A stretch of DNA of 64,000 nucleotides from positions 1,426,001-1,490,000 of the forward strand of contig NZ_CP123990.1 of assembly GCF_029919115.1 (NCBI RefSeq). Reading direction: 5' to 3'. Source of the stretch: Variovorax paradoxus. Its GTDB lineage: Bacteria > Pseudomonadota > Gammaproteobacteria > Burkholderiales > Burkholderiaceae_C. The notes below the pieces were generated by a model, which saw only the letters and a list, made by a program, of their open reading frames with translations, was not told where the DNA came from and did no database searches. This document shows, piece by piece, positions 17,901-26,830 of the stretch. Every line of letters begins with the position of its first letter. The stretch's first letter is position 1. Made by a program: the position numbers and the translations under genes.

Positions 17901-17962
17901 AGCGATCGGGCCGCAACAATGTCCAGGTGGCGCCGCTGCCGGTGCAAGACGACCGCCCATGA
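14927..17962 (+). CDS. Membrane sensor diguanylate cyclase: periplasmic sensor, HAMP, multiple PAS, GGDEF
   Basis: A protein of about 1011 residues predicted to make cyclic di-GMP. Order: membrane segment near residues 9-27, periplasmic Cache-like sensor (about 30-265), second membrane segment (about 275-297), HAMP (about 297-350), then about four PAS/PAC units, each ending with a typical VTDIT or DSDITAH-type segment, and GGDEF. The active-site GGDEF is intact at 915-919, and the inhibitory I-site RSTD lies exactly five residues before it, so the enzyme should be active and product-inhibited. No EAL domain. The GTG start at 14927 has AAGGA six bases upstream and puts the first membrane segment at the N-terminus. 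Confidence 0.93.
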   Translation: MRLKLRTKTALLVTSLVLALVGATGWWQYRNLSSEYLTLMREQQQALTESAAADLDYKLGVHLAALARAARELGARGFDDADARQRFLSDMDLRAMFDDAALANLDGAIVAINPPASDPPNVADRDYFRQVRDLRQPAISAPLLTKGGKQPAVIMAVPVETPEGRLIGVLGAALNLQRANVLGDMSQATVGRGGYYVIVTRDASPQVVMHHDSTLLLKPASAAAVAPADGTLNDLATRATIRNADWELRLIVPASIAYAPLEQARRALLLQLLWLGLGCALLVWLGTSWVMRPLEALTKAIRSLRHSPDSKVKLDVAANDERGELAREFDALMAELREQRLEVAAVTDASPVGLFRSDTEGRATYVNDEYLAIHGLERKDAAQGWLTLVREDIREKVRKEWIRLVNTPEPFSATRRLHRRDGTRVLVALKSRPVIVGGRVLGHVGTVTDITERTRADEALRTLTAIFDMTTDYIVQLDVAGRLIYMNPAARLRTGLRLDAPIEQLSASDFNPPRTIERFRSEVVPTALANGVWVGESMVWDAERREFPVSHMVIAHRDKHGKVEYFSGLMRDISAAKAAQQALRNSEHRLRMVTDHLPALISYLDWDLRFRFVNKAYQDWFGVDPEKLIGRSMREFYGDEAWAQMEPHLRAALAGRQVTYERRVTGPGGRRDIQATLVPERNEQGRVMGLYTLDSDITAHHEAEEALQESEARLRTVADALPMRVAYIDADERYRFNALAYEREFGLSRDQIQGHTVQELLGEPAYESVKPHIRAALAGEVVTFQSEDTQSDSYNCYEAQYIPQPAANADTIVGFHAVITDITRQKLEEKRLVNLAQIDPLTGLANRAGFQARLGEAMERSRGAGALMALMYLDIDGFKQVNDQFGHQAGDELLKAFSNRLSHGLRSTDVRARLGGDEFTVIMEGLPNTDVAVSAAAKLVAATQAPFAIEQQHQAQLTINITLSIGLAFYQGGNADAATLVKRADEMLYQAKRSGRNNVQVAPLPVQDDRP

Positions 17963-17989
17963 CCCAGCCCCGGACCGCAGTCCAGGTCC

Positions 17990-19231
17990 TTACCCTGCCG
18001 GCTGCAGGCGCGGTTGCTTGCCGGCGTGGTCCGTTCGGGGGAACGTGAGTGCGATGAGCACCGCGCCAAGCCCTACGGCCATGGAGCCGATGTACATCCA
18101 GGCATAACTGCCGTAGCGGTCGAAGAGCCAGCCGCCCAGCACCGGACCCAGCGCCATGCCGACACTGGACAACATCGACGCCGCGCCCAGCACCGTGCCC
18201 AGGATGCGCGTGCCAAAATAGTCCCGCGCCAGCACGGCATAGAGCGGCATCACGCCGCCGTACGCAAGGCCGAAAACAATGGCCACGGCATAGAAGCCGC
18301 CCAACTGGTTGACCAGCAGGTAGCTGGCAGCGGCAAACGCCTGGATCAGCAAGCCCGCGACAAGCACCCGCTTGGCACCCAACCGGTCCGCCAGCACCCC
18401 GAAGAGCAATCGCCCACCCAGGCCGGCCGCGCCTTCCATGCTGTAGATGGTCACCGCCGCGAAGGTCGGAAGGCCGCAGCCGATGGCGTAGCTGACCGTG
18501 TGGAAGATCGGCCCCGAATGCGCCGCGCAGCAAGCGAAGAAGGTGATTCCGAGCACGAGGAAAGCACGCGAGCGCAGCGCCTCGCCGACCTTCATCTCCG
18601 GCGCCTGCGCTGCTCCGCCCGCGGCGGCGGGGGAAGCGCCGGGAGCCGCGCGGACAAGCCACACGGCGGGCAGCAGCACGACCCATGCGCCAATGCCGAT
18701 GATCAACTGCGCCATGCGCCAGTCGTAGTGCGTTACCAGCCACGCGGCCAGCGGAGAAATGGTCATCGGCGCCACGCCCATGCCCGCCGACACCAGCGAG
18801 ACGGCCAGGCTGCGATGCTTGTCGAACCATGACGCGGTGGTTGCGATCACCGGGGCGAAGAAGCTGCCGGCGGCAATGCCCATCATCACGCCGTAGAAAA
18901 GCTGGAACTGGAGCAAGGTCGATGCGCGGCTGGCAAGCACCGTCGAAAGCCCCAGCAGCACCGTGCCCGCCAGCACCACCACGCGCGGGCCGTAGCGGTC
19001 GCTCAATGCGCCCCAGCCGAAGCCGGCCACGCCCATGCTCAAGAAGGCCAGCGTCATCGCGCTCGAAATGCCGGCCCGGGACCAGCCCGTGGCCGCGCTC
19101 ATGGGCTCCAGAAAAACCGCCAGCGAGAACAGCACGCCAATGGCAACGCAAGTCATCAGCGCGCCGGCGGCAACAATGGACCAGTTCGAATCGAGCGCGT
19201 CGGCCGGGCGCGCGGAGGCACGGATGTTCAT
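17990..19231 (-). CDS. MFS transporter
   Basis: An inner-membrane protein of 413 residues with about 12 membrane segments and a typical MFS loop (GALSDRYGPRVVVL after segment 2). The C-terminal half begins after a Pro/Ala/Gly-rich loop near residue 200. The overall pattern resembles the monocarboxylate/oxalate-formate type more than drug exporters, but the substrate is unknown. Start ATG 19231 follows GGAG; a longer open frame upstream overlaps norR and is rejected. Two palindromes at 19261-19283 lie directly upstream. Confidence 0.92.
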   Translation of the reverse strand: MNIRASARPADALDSNWSIVAAGALMTCVAIGVLFSLAVFLEPMSAATGWSRAGISSAMTLAFLSMGVAGFGWGALSDRYGPRVVVLAGTVLLGLSTVLASRASTLLQFQLFYGVMMGIAAGSFFAPVIATTASWFDKHRSLAVSLVSAGMGVAPMTISPLAAWLVTHYDWRMAQLIIGIGAWVVLLPAVWLVRAAPGASPAAAGGAAQAPEMKVGEALRSRAFLVLGITFFACCAAHSGPIFHTVSYAIGCGLPTFAAVTIYSMEGAAGLGGRLLFGVLADRLGAKRVLVAGLLIQAFAAASYLLVNQLGGFYAVAIVFGLAYGGVMPLYAVLARDYFGTRILGTVLGAASMLSSVGMALGPVLGGWLFDRYGSYAWMYIGSMAVGLGAVLIALTFPRTDHAGKQPRLQPAG

Positions 19232-19260
19232 CGTCTTGCTCCGGAAGGAATGTAATGGTG

Positions 19261-19283
19261 AACCAATTGGTTTACTGTACAGT
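19261..19283. promoter_or_regulatory. Two adjacent perfect palindromes before the MFS gene
   Basis: AACCAATTGGTT (19261-19272) and ACTGTACAGT (19274-19283) are separated by one base, 30 to 52 bases upstream of the MFS start codon. Perfect 12-bp symmetry is typical of TetR-type operators, and the TACAGT within the second could serve as a -10 box on the minus strand. No regulator gene adjoins apart from norR, which belongs to the NO system. Confidence 0.6.
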
Positions 19284-19346
19284 CCTTTTGTTTTTTCCGC
19301 AGCGCCTTTTTTGTGCCTCGCCGATCGAGCGGCGGCTCTTGCGGTG

Positions 19347-20942
19347 TTATTGCTCGTCGCCCGAGGGGCGCACCCCCAGCTTTCGCAACGTGCGGTGAAA
19401 GTTGCTGCGGTCGATGCCGGCCTCGCGCGCAGCGTTGGCCATGTGCCCGTTGTGGCGCGCCAGCACATCGGCGAGCCACGCGCGCTGGAAGGCGGCCGTC
19501 GCTTCGCGCAGCGTGCGGCCCGGGGCGGTGGCAGTGACGCTTGCCTTGCTGTCACCGGCCGGCGTCGGTGCCGCCGCAAGCGGCGGCGGTGATTCCGCTG
19601 CTTGCCCGCCGCCCGCCGCGGCATCCAACGCCAGGTGGTGCGGCTCGACGGCTGTCCACCGCGCGCCGCGGCCTTGCTCGGTAAAAGCCCTGAGCGCCGC
19701 GCGGCTGACGACGTGCTCGAGCTCTCGCACATTGCCCGGCCAGTTGTGCGCCAGCAAGGCGGCCTTCGAGGCCGGTGAGAGCCGCAGGTTGCGCGCGCCG
19801 AGGCGATGCTGGTTCTCCTCGAGAAAACCGCCTGCCAGGGCCACCACGTCGCGCCCGCGCTCGCGCAGCGGCGGCACCACCAGCGGATACACCGAGAGCC
19901 GGTGGTAAAGGTCAGCGCGAAAACGCCCTTGCGCAATGGCGGCGGGCAGGTCGCGGTTGGTGGCCGCAATCACGCGCACGTCGACCTTCAGCGTCCGGTC
20001 GCTGCCGGGCCGCTGCACCTCGCCGCTTTGCAGCACGCGCAAGAGCTTGGCCTGCACCGTCAGCGGCAGCTCGCCCACTTCGTCCAGAAAGAGCGTGCCG
20101 CCGTCGGCTATCTCGAACTTGCCGTTCCGGTCTTGCACGGCGCCGGTGAACGCGCCGCGCTTGTGGCCGAAGAGTTCGCTGTCGGCCAGTGTCTCGGGCA
20201 GCGCTGCGCAGTTCACCTGCACGAGCGGCTGGTCGCGCCGCCTCGAAAGCGCATGAAGGCGCTGTGCCACCAGGTCCTTGCCCACGCCGGTTTCTCCGAG
20301 CACCAGCACCGTGAGGTCAGACGCGGCGACCGTGTCGATCTCGCTGCACAGCTGCTTCATTGCGGCGCTGCTTCCGAGCAGTTCGCGCGTGGCGCCGCGC
20401 CCCGAGCGCAGGGCCTGCACCACGGCCTGCTCGCGCATGGCGCGGGCTTCCATCTCCTGGATCGTCTGGGCCGACTCGATGCCCGTTTCCACCAGCGCAA
20501 CGAGAGCTTCGAGTTGCGCGGGGCTCACCGATTCGAATGCGCCGGGCTCCAGCGCATCCAGCGTCAGCAGGCCCCAGACGGCACCACGCAAGCGAAGCGG
20601 CGCGCCCATGCAGTCGTGCACCGGCAGGATGCCCGGTTGGCCCGCCACAAGGCCGTCGTATGGATCGGGCAGGGCGCAATCGTGCGCAAAGCGCAGGCCC
20701 TGTTCGCTCTCGAGCAGGCGCGCGAAGCGCGGATGCGACGCCACGGGAAACTGCCGCCCCAGGGTCTCGTCGCTCAGGCCGTCCACGGCAAGCGGCCGCA
20801 GCACGTCGCCGTCGAGCCGCAGCAGCGCGGCGGCGTCGCACCGCACAAGGCCGCGCGCCGCGGCAAGAAGCGAGCGGTAGCGCTGGCCTTCGGAGGTTGG
20901 ATCGGCTTCTGCGGTAGTCAAATCGACACTACTGGTGGTCAT
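19347..20942 (-). CDS. norR: NO-responsive sigma-54 activator NorR
   Basis: Activates nitric oxide detoxification genes together with RpoN. The 531-residue protein has an N-terminal GAF sensor (about 20-185), an AAA+ domain with Walker A GETGVGKD, the sigma-54 contact loop GAFTGA (about 262-267) and Walker B GGTLFLDEVGEL, and a C-terminal Fis-type helix-turn-helix (AAREAGIDRSNFHRTLRKL). The start at MTTSSVDLTT is preferred to an upstream in-frame ATG that has no homology. It is divergent from the flavohemoglobin gene hmp, the standard norR target in betaproteobacteria, which supports the assignment over other sigma-54 activators. Confidence 0.92.
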   Translation of the reverse strand: MTTSSVDLTTAEADPTSEGQRYRSLLAAARGLVRCDAAALLRLDGDVLRPLAVDGLSDETLGRQFPVASHPRFARLLESEQGLRFAHDCALPDPYDGLVAGQPGILPVHDCMGAPLRLRGAVWGLLTLDALEPGAFESVSPAQLEALVALVETGIESAQTIQEMEARAMREQAVVQALRSGRGATRELLGSSAAMKQLCSEIDTVAASDLTVLVLGETGVGKDLVAQRLHALSRRRDQPLVQVNCAALPETLADSELFGHKRGAFTGAVQDRNGKFEIADGGTLFLDEVGELPLTVQAKLLRVLQSGEVQRPGSDRTLKVDVRVIAATNRDLPAAIAQGRFRADLYHRLSVYPLVVPPLRERGRDVVALAGGFLEENQHRLGARNLRLSPASKAALLAHNWPGNVRELEHVVSRAALRAFTEQGRGARWTAVEPHHLALDAAAGGGQAAESPPPLAAAPTPAGDSKASVTATAPGRTLREATAAFQRAWLADVLARHNGHMANAAREAGIDRSNFHRTLRKLGVRPSGDEQ

Positions 20943-21025
20943 AAATACAACTTTGGTGCTGTTGCGAATTTGACCACGAAGCGAAAATCCCCAATGCCGG
21001 CGGGCACTTGCGCAGTGGCCATGCC

Positions 21026-21040
21026 TGGCACGGATCGTGA
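21026..21040 (+). promoter_or_regulatory. Possible sigma-54 promoter of hmp
   Basis: TGGCAC, five bases, GTGA. The -24 element is perfect but the -12 element departs from TTGC. It would start transcription about 30 bases before hmp, beside the sigma-54 activator gene norR. Confidence 0.35.
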
Positions 21041-21079
21041 GAGAGAAGAAGCATCTCAACAGCCGATCCCGAGCCACAG

Positions 21080-22264
21080 ATGAACCCCCAGACCATCGCC
21101 ATCGTCAAAGCCACCGTACCCGCACTGCAGGCGCACGGGGAGGCCATCACCAGCCACTTCTACCGGATCATGTTCGAGGGCCATCCGGAAGTGAAGGCGT
21201 TCTTCAACGAGGCGCACCAGGCCGCCGGCAGCCAGGCACGCGCGCTCGCCGGTGCGGTGCTGGCCTATGCCATGCACATCGACCGGCTCGACGAAATTGC
21301 CGGTGCGCTGCCGCGCATCATTCAGAAGCATGCAGCGCTGGGGGTGCTGCCCGAGCACTATCCGGTGGTCGGCGGCTGCCTGCTGCAGGCCATCAAGGAC
21401 GTGCTTGGCGACGCTGCAACCGACGAGATCATTGCCGCATGGGGCGAGGCCTACGAGTCGCTCGCGGCAATCCTGATTGCCGCCGAAGAAGAGGTCTACC
21501 GCAACAACGCCGCCCAGACCGGCGGATGGCGCGGCGAGCGCGAGTTTCGCGTGGCCCGCCGCGAGAAAGAGAGCGAAGTCATCACGTCTTTCTACCTGGA
21601 GCCCGTCGACGGCGGCCCGCTGCTCGCCTTTTCGCCCGGCCAATACCTCACGCTGGTGCTCAACATCGGCGGCGAGCCGCTCAGGCGCAATTATTCGCTG
21701 TCCGATGCGCCGGGCAAGCCCTGGTACCGCATCAGCGTCAAGCAGGAAGAGGGCGGCCGTGCCTCGAACTGGCTGCACGAGAGCGCGACTGTCGGAACGA
21801 TTCTGAAAGCGCAGGCGCCCTGCGGCGACTTCGTGCTCCAGCCCTCGGGCAAGCAGTCGCGTCCGTTGGTTCTGGTAACGGGCGGCGTCGGCATTACGCC
21901 GGCCATGAGCATGCTCGAATCCGTGGCGCACACCGGGCGGCCGGTGCACTTCATTCATGCGGCGCGGCATGGCGGCGCTCACGCTTTCCGCGAACGGGTC
22001 GACGCACTGGCGGCGCAGCATGCCAACGTGAAGCCGCTCTACGTGTACGACACGCCGCGTGAATCCGACCGGCCGCATGCAACCGGCTTTGTCACGCGCG
22101 AACTGCTTGGGCAGCAACTGCCCGCCGACCGCGATGTCGACCTGTATTTTCTCGGCCCCAAGCCTTTCATGAAGGCGGTGTATGCCAACAGCCTCGAACT
22201 GGGCGTGCCGAAGCAGCAATTGCGCTACGAATTCTTCGGCCCGCTCGAAGCGCTCGAGGCATAA
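21080..22264 (+). CDS. hmp: Flavohemoglobin / nitric oxide dioxygenase
   Basis: Oxidises NO to nitrate using O2 and NAD(P)H in the cytosol. The 394-residue protein has an N-terminal globin domain (about 1-140), with the proximal histidine in the IIQKHAALGV helix. The FAD domain includes RRNYSLSD, and the NAD domain has GGVGITPAMSML and the terminal YEFFGP. Normal length. Divergent from norR across 137 bases, so NO-induced expression is expected. Confidence 0.97.
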   Translation: MNPQTIAIVKATVPALQAHGEAITSHFYRIMFEGHPEVKAFFNEAHQAAGSQARALAGAVLAYAMHIDRLDEIAGALPRIIQKHAALGVLPEHYPVVGGCLLQAIKDVLGDAATDEIIAAWGEAYESLAAILIAAEEEVYRNNAAQTGGWRGEREFRVARREKESEVITSFYLEPVDGGPLLAFSPGQYLTLVLNIGGEPLRRNYSLSDAPGKPWYRISVKQEEGGRASNWLHESATVGTILKAQAPCGDFVLQPSGKQSRPLVLVTGGVGITPAMSMLESVAHTGRPVHFIHAARHGGAHAFRERVDALAAQHANVKPLYVYDTPRESDRPHATGFVTRELLGQQLPADRDVDLYFLGPKPFMKAVYANSLELGVPKQQLRYEFFGPLEALEA

Positions 22265-22290
22265 AGCAGCGAGCGGGGCACTGGCAGCGC

Positions 22291-22734
22291 CTATCGGAGC
22301 ACAAGCACGGGCAGCGCCGAGTGCGCCAGCACGTGCTGCGTCTCGCTGCCCAGCAGCAGGCGCTTGATGCCCTTGCGGCCGTGCGAGGCCATCACGATCA
22401 GGTCGCTCTTGTGCTTTTTTGCGGCGGCGACGATCGATTCCGCCACGAGGTCGGAGTTGACCGTCGCAGTCTTGATTCGCACGCCGCTTTGCTCGGCGCG
22501 CGATTTCACGGTGTCGAGCATGGCCTGGGCTTTTTCGGCCCATTGCCTTTCGACGCGGCCGATGTCCTCGGGCGAGAAGGCCACTGCACCATCGAAGTAG
22601 CCTTTGGGGTAGCGCGGAATCACGTTGATCGCCACCAGGTCGGCGTCGTGCCTGGCGGCCAGCGCAATGGCGCTCGTCACGGCTTTTTTGGAGAGCGTCG
22701 AACCGTCCGTGGCGACGAGGATGCGTTTGAACAT
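22291..22734 (-). CDS. Universal stress protein (UspA family)
   Basis: A 147-residue cytosolic Usp with the ATP-binding-type signature: MFKRILVATDGST at the start and VMASHGRKGIKRLLLGSETQHVLAHS near the end (the G-2x-G-9x-G pattern). GGAG precedes the ATG. An FNR-type box centred about 57 bases upstream fits class II activation with a start site near 22750, so induction under low oxygen is likely. Divergent from ccoI. Confidence 0.95.
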   Translation of the reverse strand: MFKRILVATDGSTLSKKAVTSAIALAARHDADLVAINVIPRYPKGYFDGAVAFSPEDIGRVERQWAEKAQAMLDTVKSRAEQSGVRIKTATVNSDLVAESIVAAAKKHKSDLIVMASHGRKGIKRLLLGSETQHVLAHSALPVLVLR

Positions 22735-22784
22735 GAGGGGCTCCGAAGATTGCGCCCAGCTTAGGAACGCGGCGGCTGCGGGGG

Positions 22785-22798
22785 TTGATGCAGATCAA
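22785..22798. promoter_or_regulatory. FNR/ANR box (uspA / ccoI)
   Basis: TTGATGCAGATCAA is a perfect match to TTGAT-N4-ATCAA. By spacing it serves uspA best (about -41.5 from a start near 22750, with TAAGCT as a possible -10 box). It is too close to the ccoI ATG for the usual geometry there unless that transcript is leaderless. Confidence 0.85.
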
Positions 22799-22832
22799 AG
22801 GGCGTCTTGGCGGCCGCCCTTAGCCTTGCCCG

Positions 22833-25178
22833 ATGCAAGCAGCGCTCGCCCCGTTTTCGCCGCCTTCCTCACCGGCTTCTTCAGCCACGCCGGCCTCCGG
22901 CGAGGCGTTGCGGGTATTGGACGATCCCATCGAATGGCCGGCATTCAGCCGCCTTGCCGAAGGCGATGCGGCCACGGGCCGATGGGAATCGCAGACCGTG
23001 GTCGAGGGCATGCACTGCGCCGCTTGCGCGTTCACCGTCGAAGCCGCCTTGCTGCAAGTGCCGGGCGTGCTCGAAGCGCAGGTCAACGCCGCGAACCGGC
23101 GTGCCCGCGTGGTGTGGTCGGCTGCGGCCACGCGCCCTTCGCGCTGGTTCGAGGCCGCGGCCGCGGCCGGATACCCGCTGTTGCCGGCTTCGAACAGCTC
23201 TGCCCGCGAGGGTCGTGCAAGGGACCTGCGCCTTGCGCTTTGGCGCTGGCTGGTGTCGGGCTTTTGCATGATGCAGGTCATGATGTATGCCTACCCGGCC
23301 TACATCGCGCAGCCCGGGGAAATGACGGCCGACGCAGCGCAGTTGCTTCGCTGGGCCTCCTGGGTGCTCACGCTGCCGGTGCTGTTCTTTTCATGCGGGC
23401 CATTTTTTCGCAGCGCATGGAATGACCTTCGCCATGCGCGCATCGGCATGGACGTGCCCGTTGCCTTCGGCATCGGCATTACCTTTGCCGTCAGCACCGC
23501 GGCCACCTTCGACAGTGGGGGCGTGCTGGGCGCCGAGGTGTTTTTCGATTCGCTCACCATGTTCGTGTTCTTCCTGCTCACCGGCCGTTGGCTCGAGGCG
23601 CGGCTGCGGGACCGCACCGCCGGCTCGCTCGACGCGGTGATGAACCGCCTGCCCGACAGCATCGATCGGCTCGGCGCAGGGTGCGGCTGGCAACGCGTGG
23701 CCGTCGGCCGCCTGGCGGTGGGCGACGTGGTGCGCGTGCTGCCGGGCGAGGCCTTTCCAGCGGATGGCGTGCTGATCGACGGCAACACCAGCACCGGCGA
23801 GGCGCTGCTCACCGGCGAATCGCGCCCGGTGCCGCGCACATGCGGTGAACGCGTTCTCGCGGGCAGCCACAACCTTTCGGCCACCGTCCAGGTGCGCATC
23901 GAATCGGTGGGCGAGGGCACCCGCTTCGCGCAGATCGTCCGGCTGATGGAAAGCGCCGCATCAAGCAAGCCGCGGCTGGCCCAGCTGGCCGATCGCATCG
24001 CGCGGCCGTTTCTTGTTCTGGTGCTGTTGTCGGCGGCGGGCGCTGCAGCGTTCTGGTGGCATGCAGACACCGGAAAGGCCTTGATGGTGGCTGTGGCGGT
24101 GCTCATCGTGACTTGCCCTTGCGCGCTGTCGCTTGCCACCCCAGCAGCCATGCTCACCAGCGCGGGCGCACTCGCCCGCGGCGGCGTGCTCACATCGAAC
24201 CTGCAGGCGCTCGAAGCGCTGGCAGCCGTGGATACGGTGGTTTTCGACAAGACGGGCACCTTGACCGGCGACACGCCGCGCCTCGAACGCGTGTATTGCC
24301 GCCAGGGCCTGCGCCCCGGCGATGCGCTGGAGATAGGCGCGGCGCTCGGCGCGCATTCCCTTCACCCCGGGGCGCGTGCGCTGGTGAACGCATGGAATGC
24401 GCAGTTCCGCACGCCGCCTGCGTGGAACGTGACGCAGCCGGCCGAACGCGCGGGCCTTGGCCTCGAAGGCCTTTTGTGCCGCGGCTTCGGCGACGAGGGC
24501 ACCGCACAACGTGTGCGGCTCGGCTCCGCAGGCTACTGCGGGGTGACGCCGCTCAAGGTCGACGCGCCGCAGGTTCACCTGTGCGATGAGCATGGCTGGA
24601 TCGCGAGCTTCGTGCTCGCTGAAGAACTGCGCGCCGATGCAGCCTCCGCCGTGGCGGCGCTGCAGGCGGAGGGCATCACGGTGCGCCTGCTTTCGGGCGA
24701 CCGCGACAGCGCCGCCCGCGAGATTGCCGCCCGCGCCGGCATCGAATTTGCGCAGGGCGATTGCAGGCCCGAAGACAAGCTGGAGGCCCTGTGGCGCCTG
24801 CAGGCGGAGGGCCGGCAAGTCGCAATGGTGGGCGACGGCCTCAACGACGGTCCTTCGCTGGCACGCGCAAATGCATCCTTCGCTTTCGGCAACGCGGTGC
24901 CGCTTTCGCGCGCGCGGGCCGACTTCGTGGTGCTCGGCGATGCGCTGGAGGCCATTCCACGCACCATTGCGCAGGCGCGCCGGACGCTTCGCGTGGTGCG
25001 CCAGAACCTTGCCTGGGCCGCCGGGTACAACGCCCTGTGCGTGCCGCTGGCCGTGGCGGGATGGCTGCCCGCATGGCTGGCGGGCCTTGGCATGGCCGCC
25101 AGTTCGCTGGTGGTGGTGGTCAACGCGGCGCGGCTCGCCGACCCGGGCAACGCGCGAGCGAGTGGAGCGGCGCGCTGA
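22833..25178 (+). CDS. ccoI: Copper-translocating P-type ATPase for cbb3 oxidase assembly (CcoI/FixI)
   Basis: An inner-membrane P1B-type ATPase thought to handle the copper needed for the CuB centre of cbb3 oxidase. The 781-residue protein has an HMA domain with GMHCAACA (near residue 58), eight membrane segments, the CPC transport motif ([14 protein letters not shown]), phosphorylation site DKTGTLTGD, and the hinge motif [11 protein letters not shown]. The N-terminal cysteine-rich module present in many gamma/betaproteobacterial CcoI proteins is missing, giving a FixI-like form. The stop overlaps the ccoS start by one base. Confidence 0.95.
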   Translation: MQAALAPFSPPSSPASSATPASGEALRVLDDPIEWPAFSRLAEGDAATGRWESQTVVEGMHCAACAFTVEAALLQVPGVLEAQVNAANRRARVVWSAAATRPSRWFEAAAAAGYPLLPASNSSAREGRARDLRLALWRWLVSGFCMMQVMMYAYPAYIAQPGEMTADAAQLLRWASWVLTLPVLFFSCGPFFRSAWNDLRHARIGMDVPVAFGIGITFAVSTAATFDSGGVLGAEVFFDSLTMFVFFLLTGRWLEARLRDRTAGSLDAVMNRLPDSIDRLGAGCGWQRVAVGRLAVGDVVRVLPGEAFPADGVLIDGNTSTGEALLTGESRPVPRTCGERVLAGSHNLSATVQVRIESVGEGTRFAQIVRLMESAASSKPRLAQLADRIARPFLVLVLLSAAGAAAFWWHADTGKALMVAVAVLIVTCPCALSLATPAAMLTSAGALARGGVLTSNLQALEALAAVDTVVFDKTGTLTGDTPRLERVYCRQGLRPGDALEIGAALGAHSLHPGARALVNAWNAQFRTPPAWNVTQPAERAGLGLEGLLCRGFGDEGTAQRVRLGSAGYCGVTPLKVDAPQVHLCDEHGWIASFVLAEELRADAASAVAALQAEGITVRLLSGDRDSAAREIAARAGIEFAQGDCRPEDKLEALWRLQAEGRQVAMVGDGLNDGPSLARANASFAFGNAVPLSRARADFVVLGDALEAIPRTIAQARRTLRVVRQNLAWAAGYNALCVPLAVAGWLPAWLAGLGMAASSLVVVVNAARLADPGNARASGAAR

Positions 25179-25315
25179 TGGACATCCTCTTTCTCCTCAT
25201 TCCGCTGTCGGTCATGCTGGTTCTCGTCATTCTCGGCGGGCTGTGGTGGGCCATCGAGCGCGGCCAGTTCGAAGACGTCGACGTCGAGGCCGACCGGATC
25301 CTGCGCGGCGATTGA
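25178..25315 (+). CDS. ccoS: cbb3-type oxidase assembly protein CcoS
   Basis: A 45-residue protein with one N-terminal membrane segment ([17 protein letters not shown]) and a short acidic tail. The [13 protein letters not shown] sequence is the CcoS hallmark. It is needed for cofactor insertion into cbb3 oxidase in other bacteria. Translationally coupled to ccoI; its stop overlaps the FNR box of ccoN. Confidence 0.95.
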   Translation: MDILFLLIPLSVMLVLVILGGLWWAIERGQFEDVDVEADRILRGD

Positions 25316-25325
25316 TCTGCATCAA
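25312..25325 (+). promoter_or_regulatory. FNR/ANR box of the ccoN operon
   Basis: TTGATCTGCATCAA is a perfect FNR-type palindrome. Its centre lies about 62 bases before the ccoN ATG, so a class II start site near 25360 would leave a leader of about 20 bases. Confidence 0.9.
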
Positions 25326-25380
25326 ACCCTGTGTCGGGTTGCAAAGAGACACTGCCTGCAGTTCATCAACAGGCACCACG

Positions 25381-26820
25381 ATGCAAGAACCCAATCCCCC
25401 CGCAGCGGTCTACGACGACACCGTCGTGCGGCAGTTCGCCCTCATGTCCGTGGTCTGGGGCGTGGTCGGCATGCTCGTCGGCGTGATCATCGCCTCGCAG
25501 CTGACCTGGCCCGAGCTCAACCTCGGCATTCCATGGCTCGGCTACGGACGCTTGCGCCCGCTGCACACCAACGCGGTGATCTTCGCGTTTGGCGGTTGCG
25601 CGCTCATGGCCACCAGCTTTCACGTGGTGCAGCGTACCTGCCAGGTGCGGCTGTTTGCGCCGGGGCTCGCATCATTCGTGTTCTGGGGCTGGCAGGCGGT
25701 GATCGTGGCCGCGGCCATCAGCCTGCCGCTTGGCTACACCACGGGCAAGGAATACGCCGAACTCGAATGGCCCATCGACATCCTCATCGCAGTGGTGTGG
25801 GTGGCCTACGCGGTGGTGTTCTTCGGAACCATCGGCGTTCGCAAGGTGCGCCACATCTACGTTGCCAATTGGTTCTTCGGCGCGTTCATCATTGCCGTGG
25901 CGCTGCTGCACATCGTCAACAGCGCAGAAATTCCTGCCGGCTGGATGAAGAGCTATTCGGCCTATGCCGGTGTGCAGGACGCCATGGTGCAGTGGTGGTA
26001 CGGGCACAACGCGGTGGGCTTCTTCCTCACGGCGGGCTTCCTCGGAATGATGTACTACTACATCCCCAAGCAGGCTGCGCGCCCGGTGTATTCGTACCGG
26101 CTTTCCATCGTCCACTTCTGGGCGCTGATCTTCACCTACATGTGGGCCGGCCCGCATCACCTGCACTACACCGCGCTGCCCGACTGGACGCAATCGCTCG
26201 GCATGGTGTTCTCGCTCATCCTGCTGGCACCCAGCTGGGGCGGAATGATCAACGGCGTGATGACGCTCTCGGGCGCATGGCACAAGCTGCGCACCGACCC
26301 GATCCTGCGCTTCCTGATTGTTGCGCTCTCGTTCTACGGCATGGCGACCTTCGAGGGCCCGATGATGTCCATCAAGACCGTCAACGCCCTGAGCCACTAC
26401 ACCGACTGGACCGTGGGCCACGTGCATGCCGGCGCGCTGGGCTGGGTGGGCTTCATCACCATGGGTTCGCTCTACTACCTGATACCGCGCATGTACGGCC
26501 GCACCGAGATGTACAGCGTCAAGGCCATCGAAGCCCACTTCTGGGTGGCCACCATCGGCATCGTGCTGTACATCGCGGCCATGTGGATTGCCGGCGTGAT
26601 GCAGGGCCTGATGTGGCGCGCCATCAACCCCGACGGCACGCTCACCTACACCTTTGTCGAGAGCGTGAAGGCCACGTTCCCGTTCTACCTGGTGCGGCTG
26701 GTCGGCGGCCTGCTGTACCTCGGCGGAATGCTGGTCATGGCCTGGAACGTGTGGATGACCGTCATCTCCGGCCGCTCGGTGCGCGCCGTGATTCCGGCCG
26801 CCGCCATTGCCCACGCCTGA
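25381..26820 (+). CDS. ccoN: cbb3-type cytochrome c oxidase subunit I
   Basis: The catalytic subunit of the high-affinity terminal oxidase, reducing O2 at a heme b3-CuB site and pumping protons. 479 residues, 12 membrane segments. Conserved histidines are visible: the low-spin heme and CuB ligands in [32 protein letters not shown] and HVHAGALGW. Start ATG 25381 ([16 protein letters not shown]) is supported by the FNR box upstream and by homology beginning here; the frame is open further up without homology. First gene of ccoNOQPGH. Confidence 0.98.
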   Translation: MQEPNPPAAVYDDTVVRQFALMSVVWGVVGMLVGVIIASQLTWPELNLGIPWLGYGRLRPLHTNAVIFAFGGCALMATSFHVVQRTCQVRLFAPGLASFVFWGWQAVIVAAAISLPLGYTTGKEYAELEWPIDILIAVVWVAYAVVFFGTIGVRKVRHIYVANWFFGAFIIAVALLHIVNSAEIPAGWMKSYSAYAGVQDAMVQWWYGHNAVGFFLTAGFLGMMYYYIPKQAARPVYSYRLSIVHFWALIFTYMWAGPHHLHYTALPDWTQSLGMVFSLILLAPSWGGMINGVMTLSGAWHKLRTDPILRFLIVALSFYGMATFEGPMMSIKTVNALSHYTDWTVGHVHAGALGWVGFITMGSLYYLIPRMYGRTEMYSVKAIEAHFWVATIGIVLYIAAMWIAGVMQGLMWRAINPDGTLTYTFVESVKATFPFYLVRLVGGLLYLGGMLVMAWNVWMTVISGRSVRAVIPAAAIAHA

Positions 26821-26830
26821 GAAAGCAGCC

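Noticed and set aside
20938..20948. GT-N7-AC element as a NorR enhancer
   Set aside because: Single copy, overlapping the norR start codon; NorR normally uses several sites. Too weak to list as a feature.
21047..21057. GAGATGCTTCT (minus strand) as an NsrR half-site before hmp
   Set aside because: Only a partial match and no second half-site; NorR is the local NO regulator.
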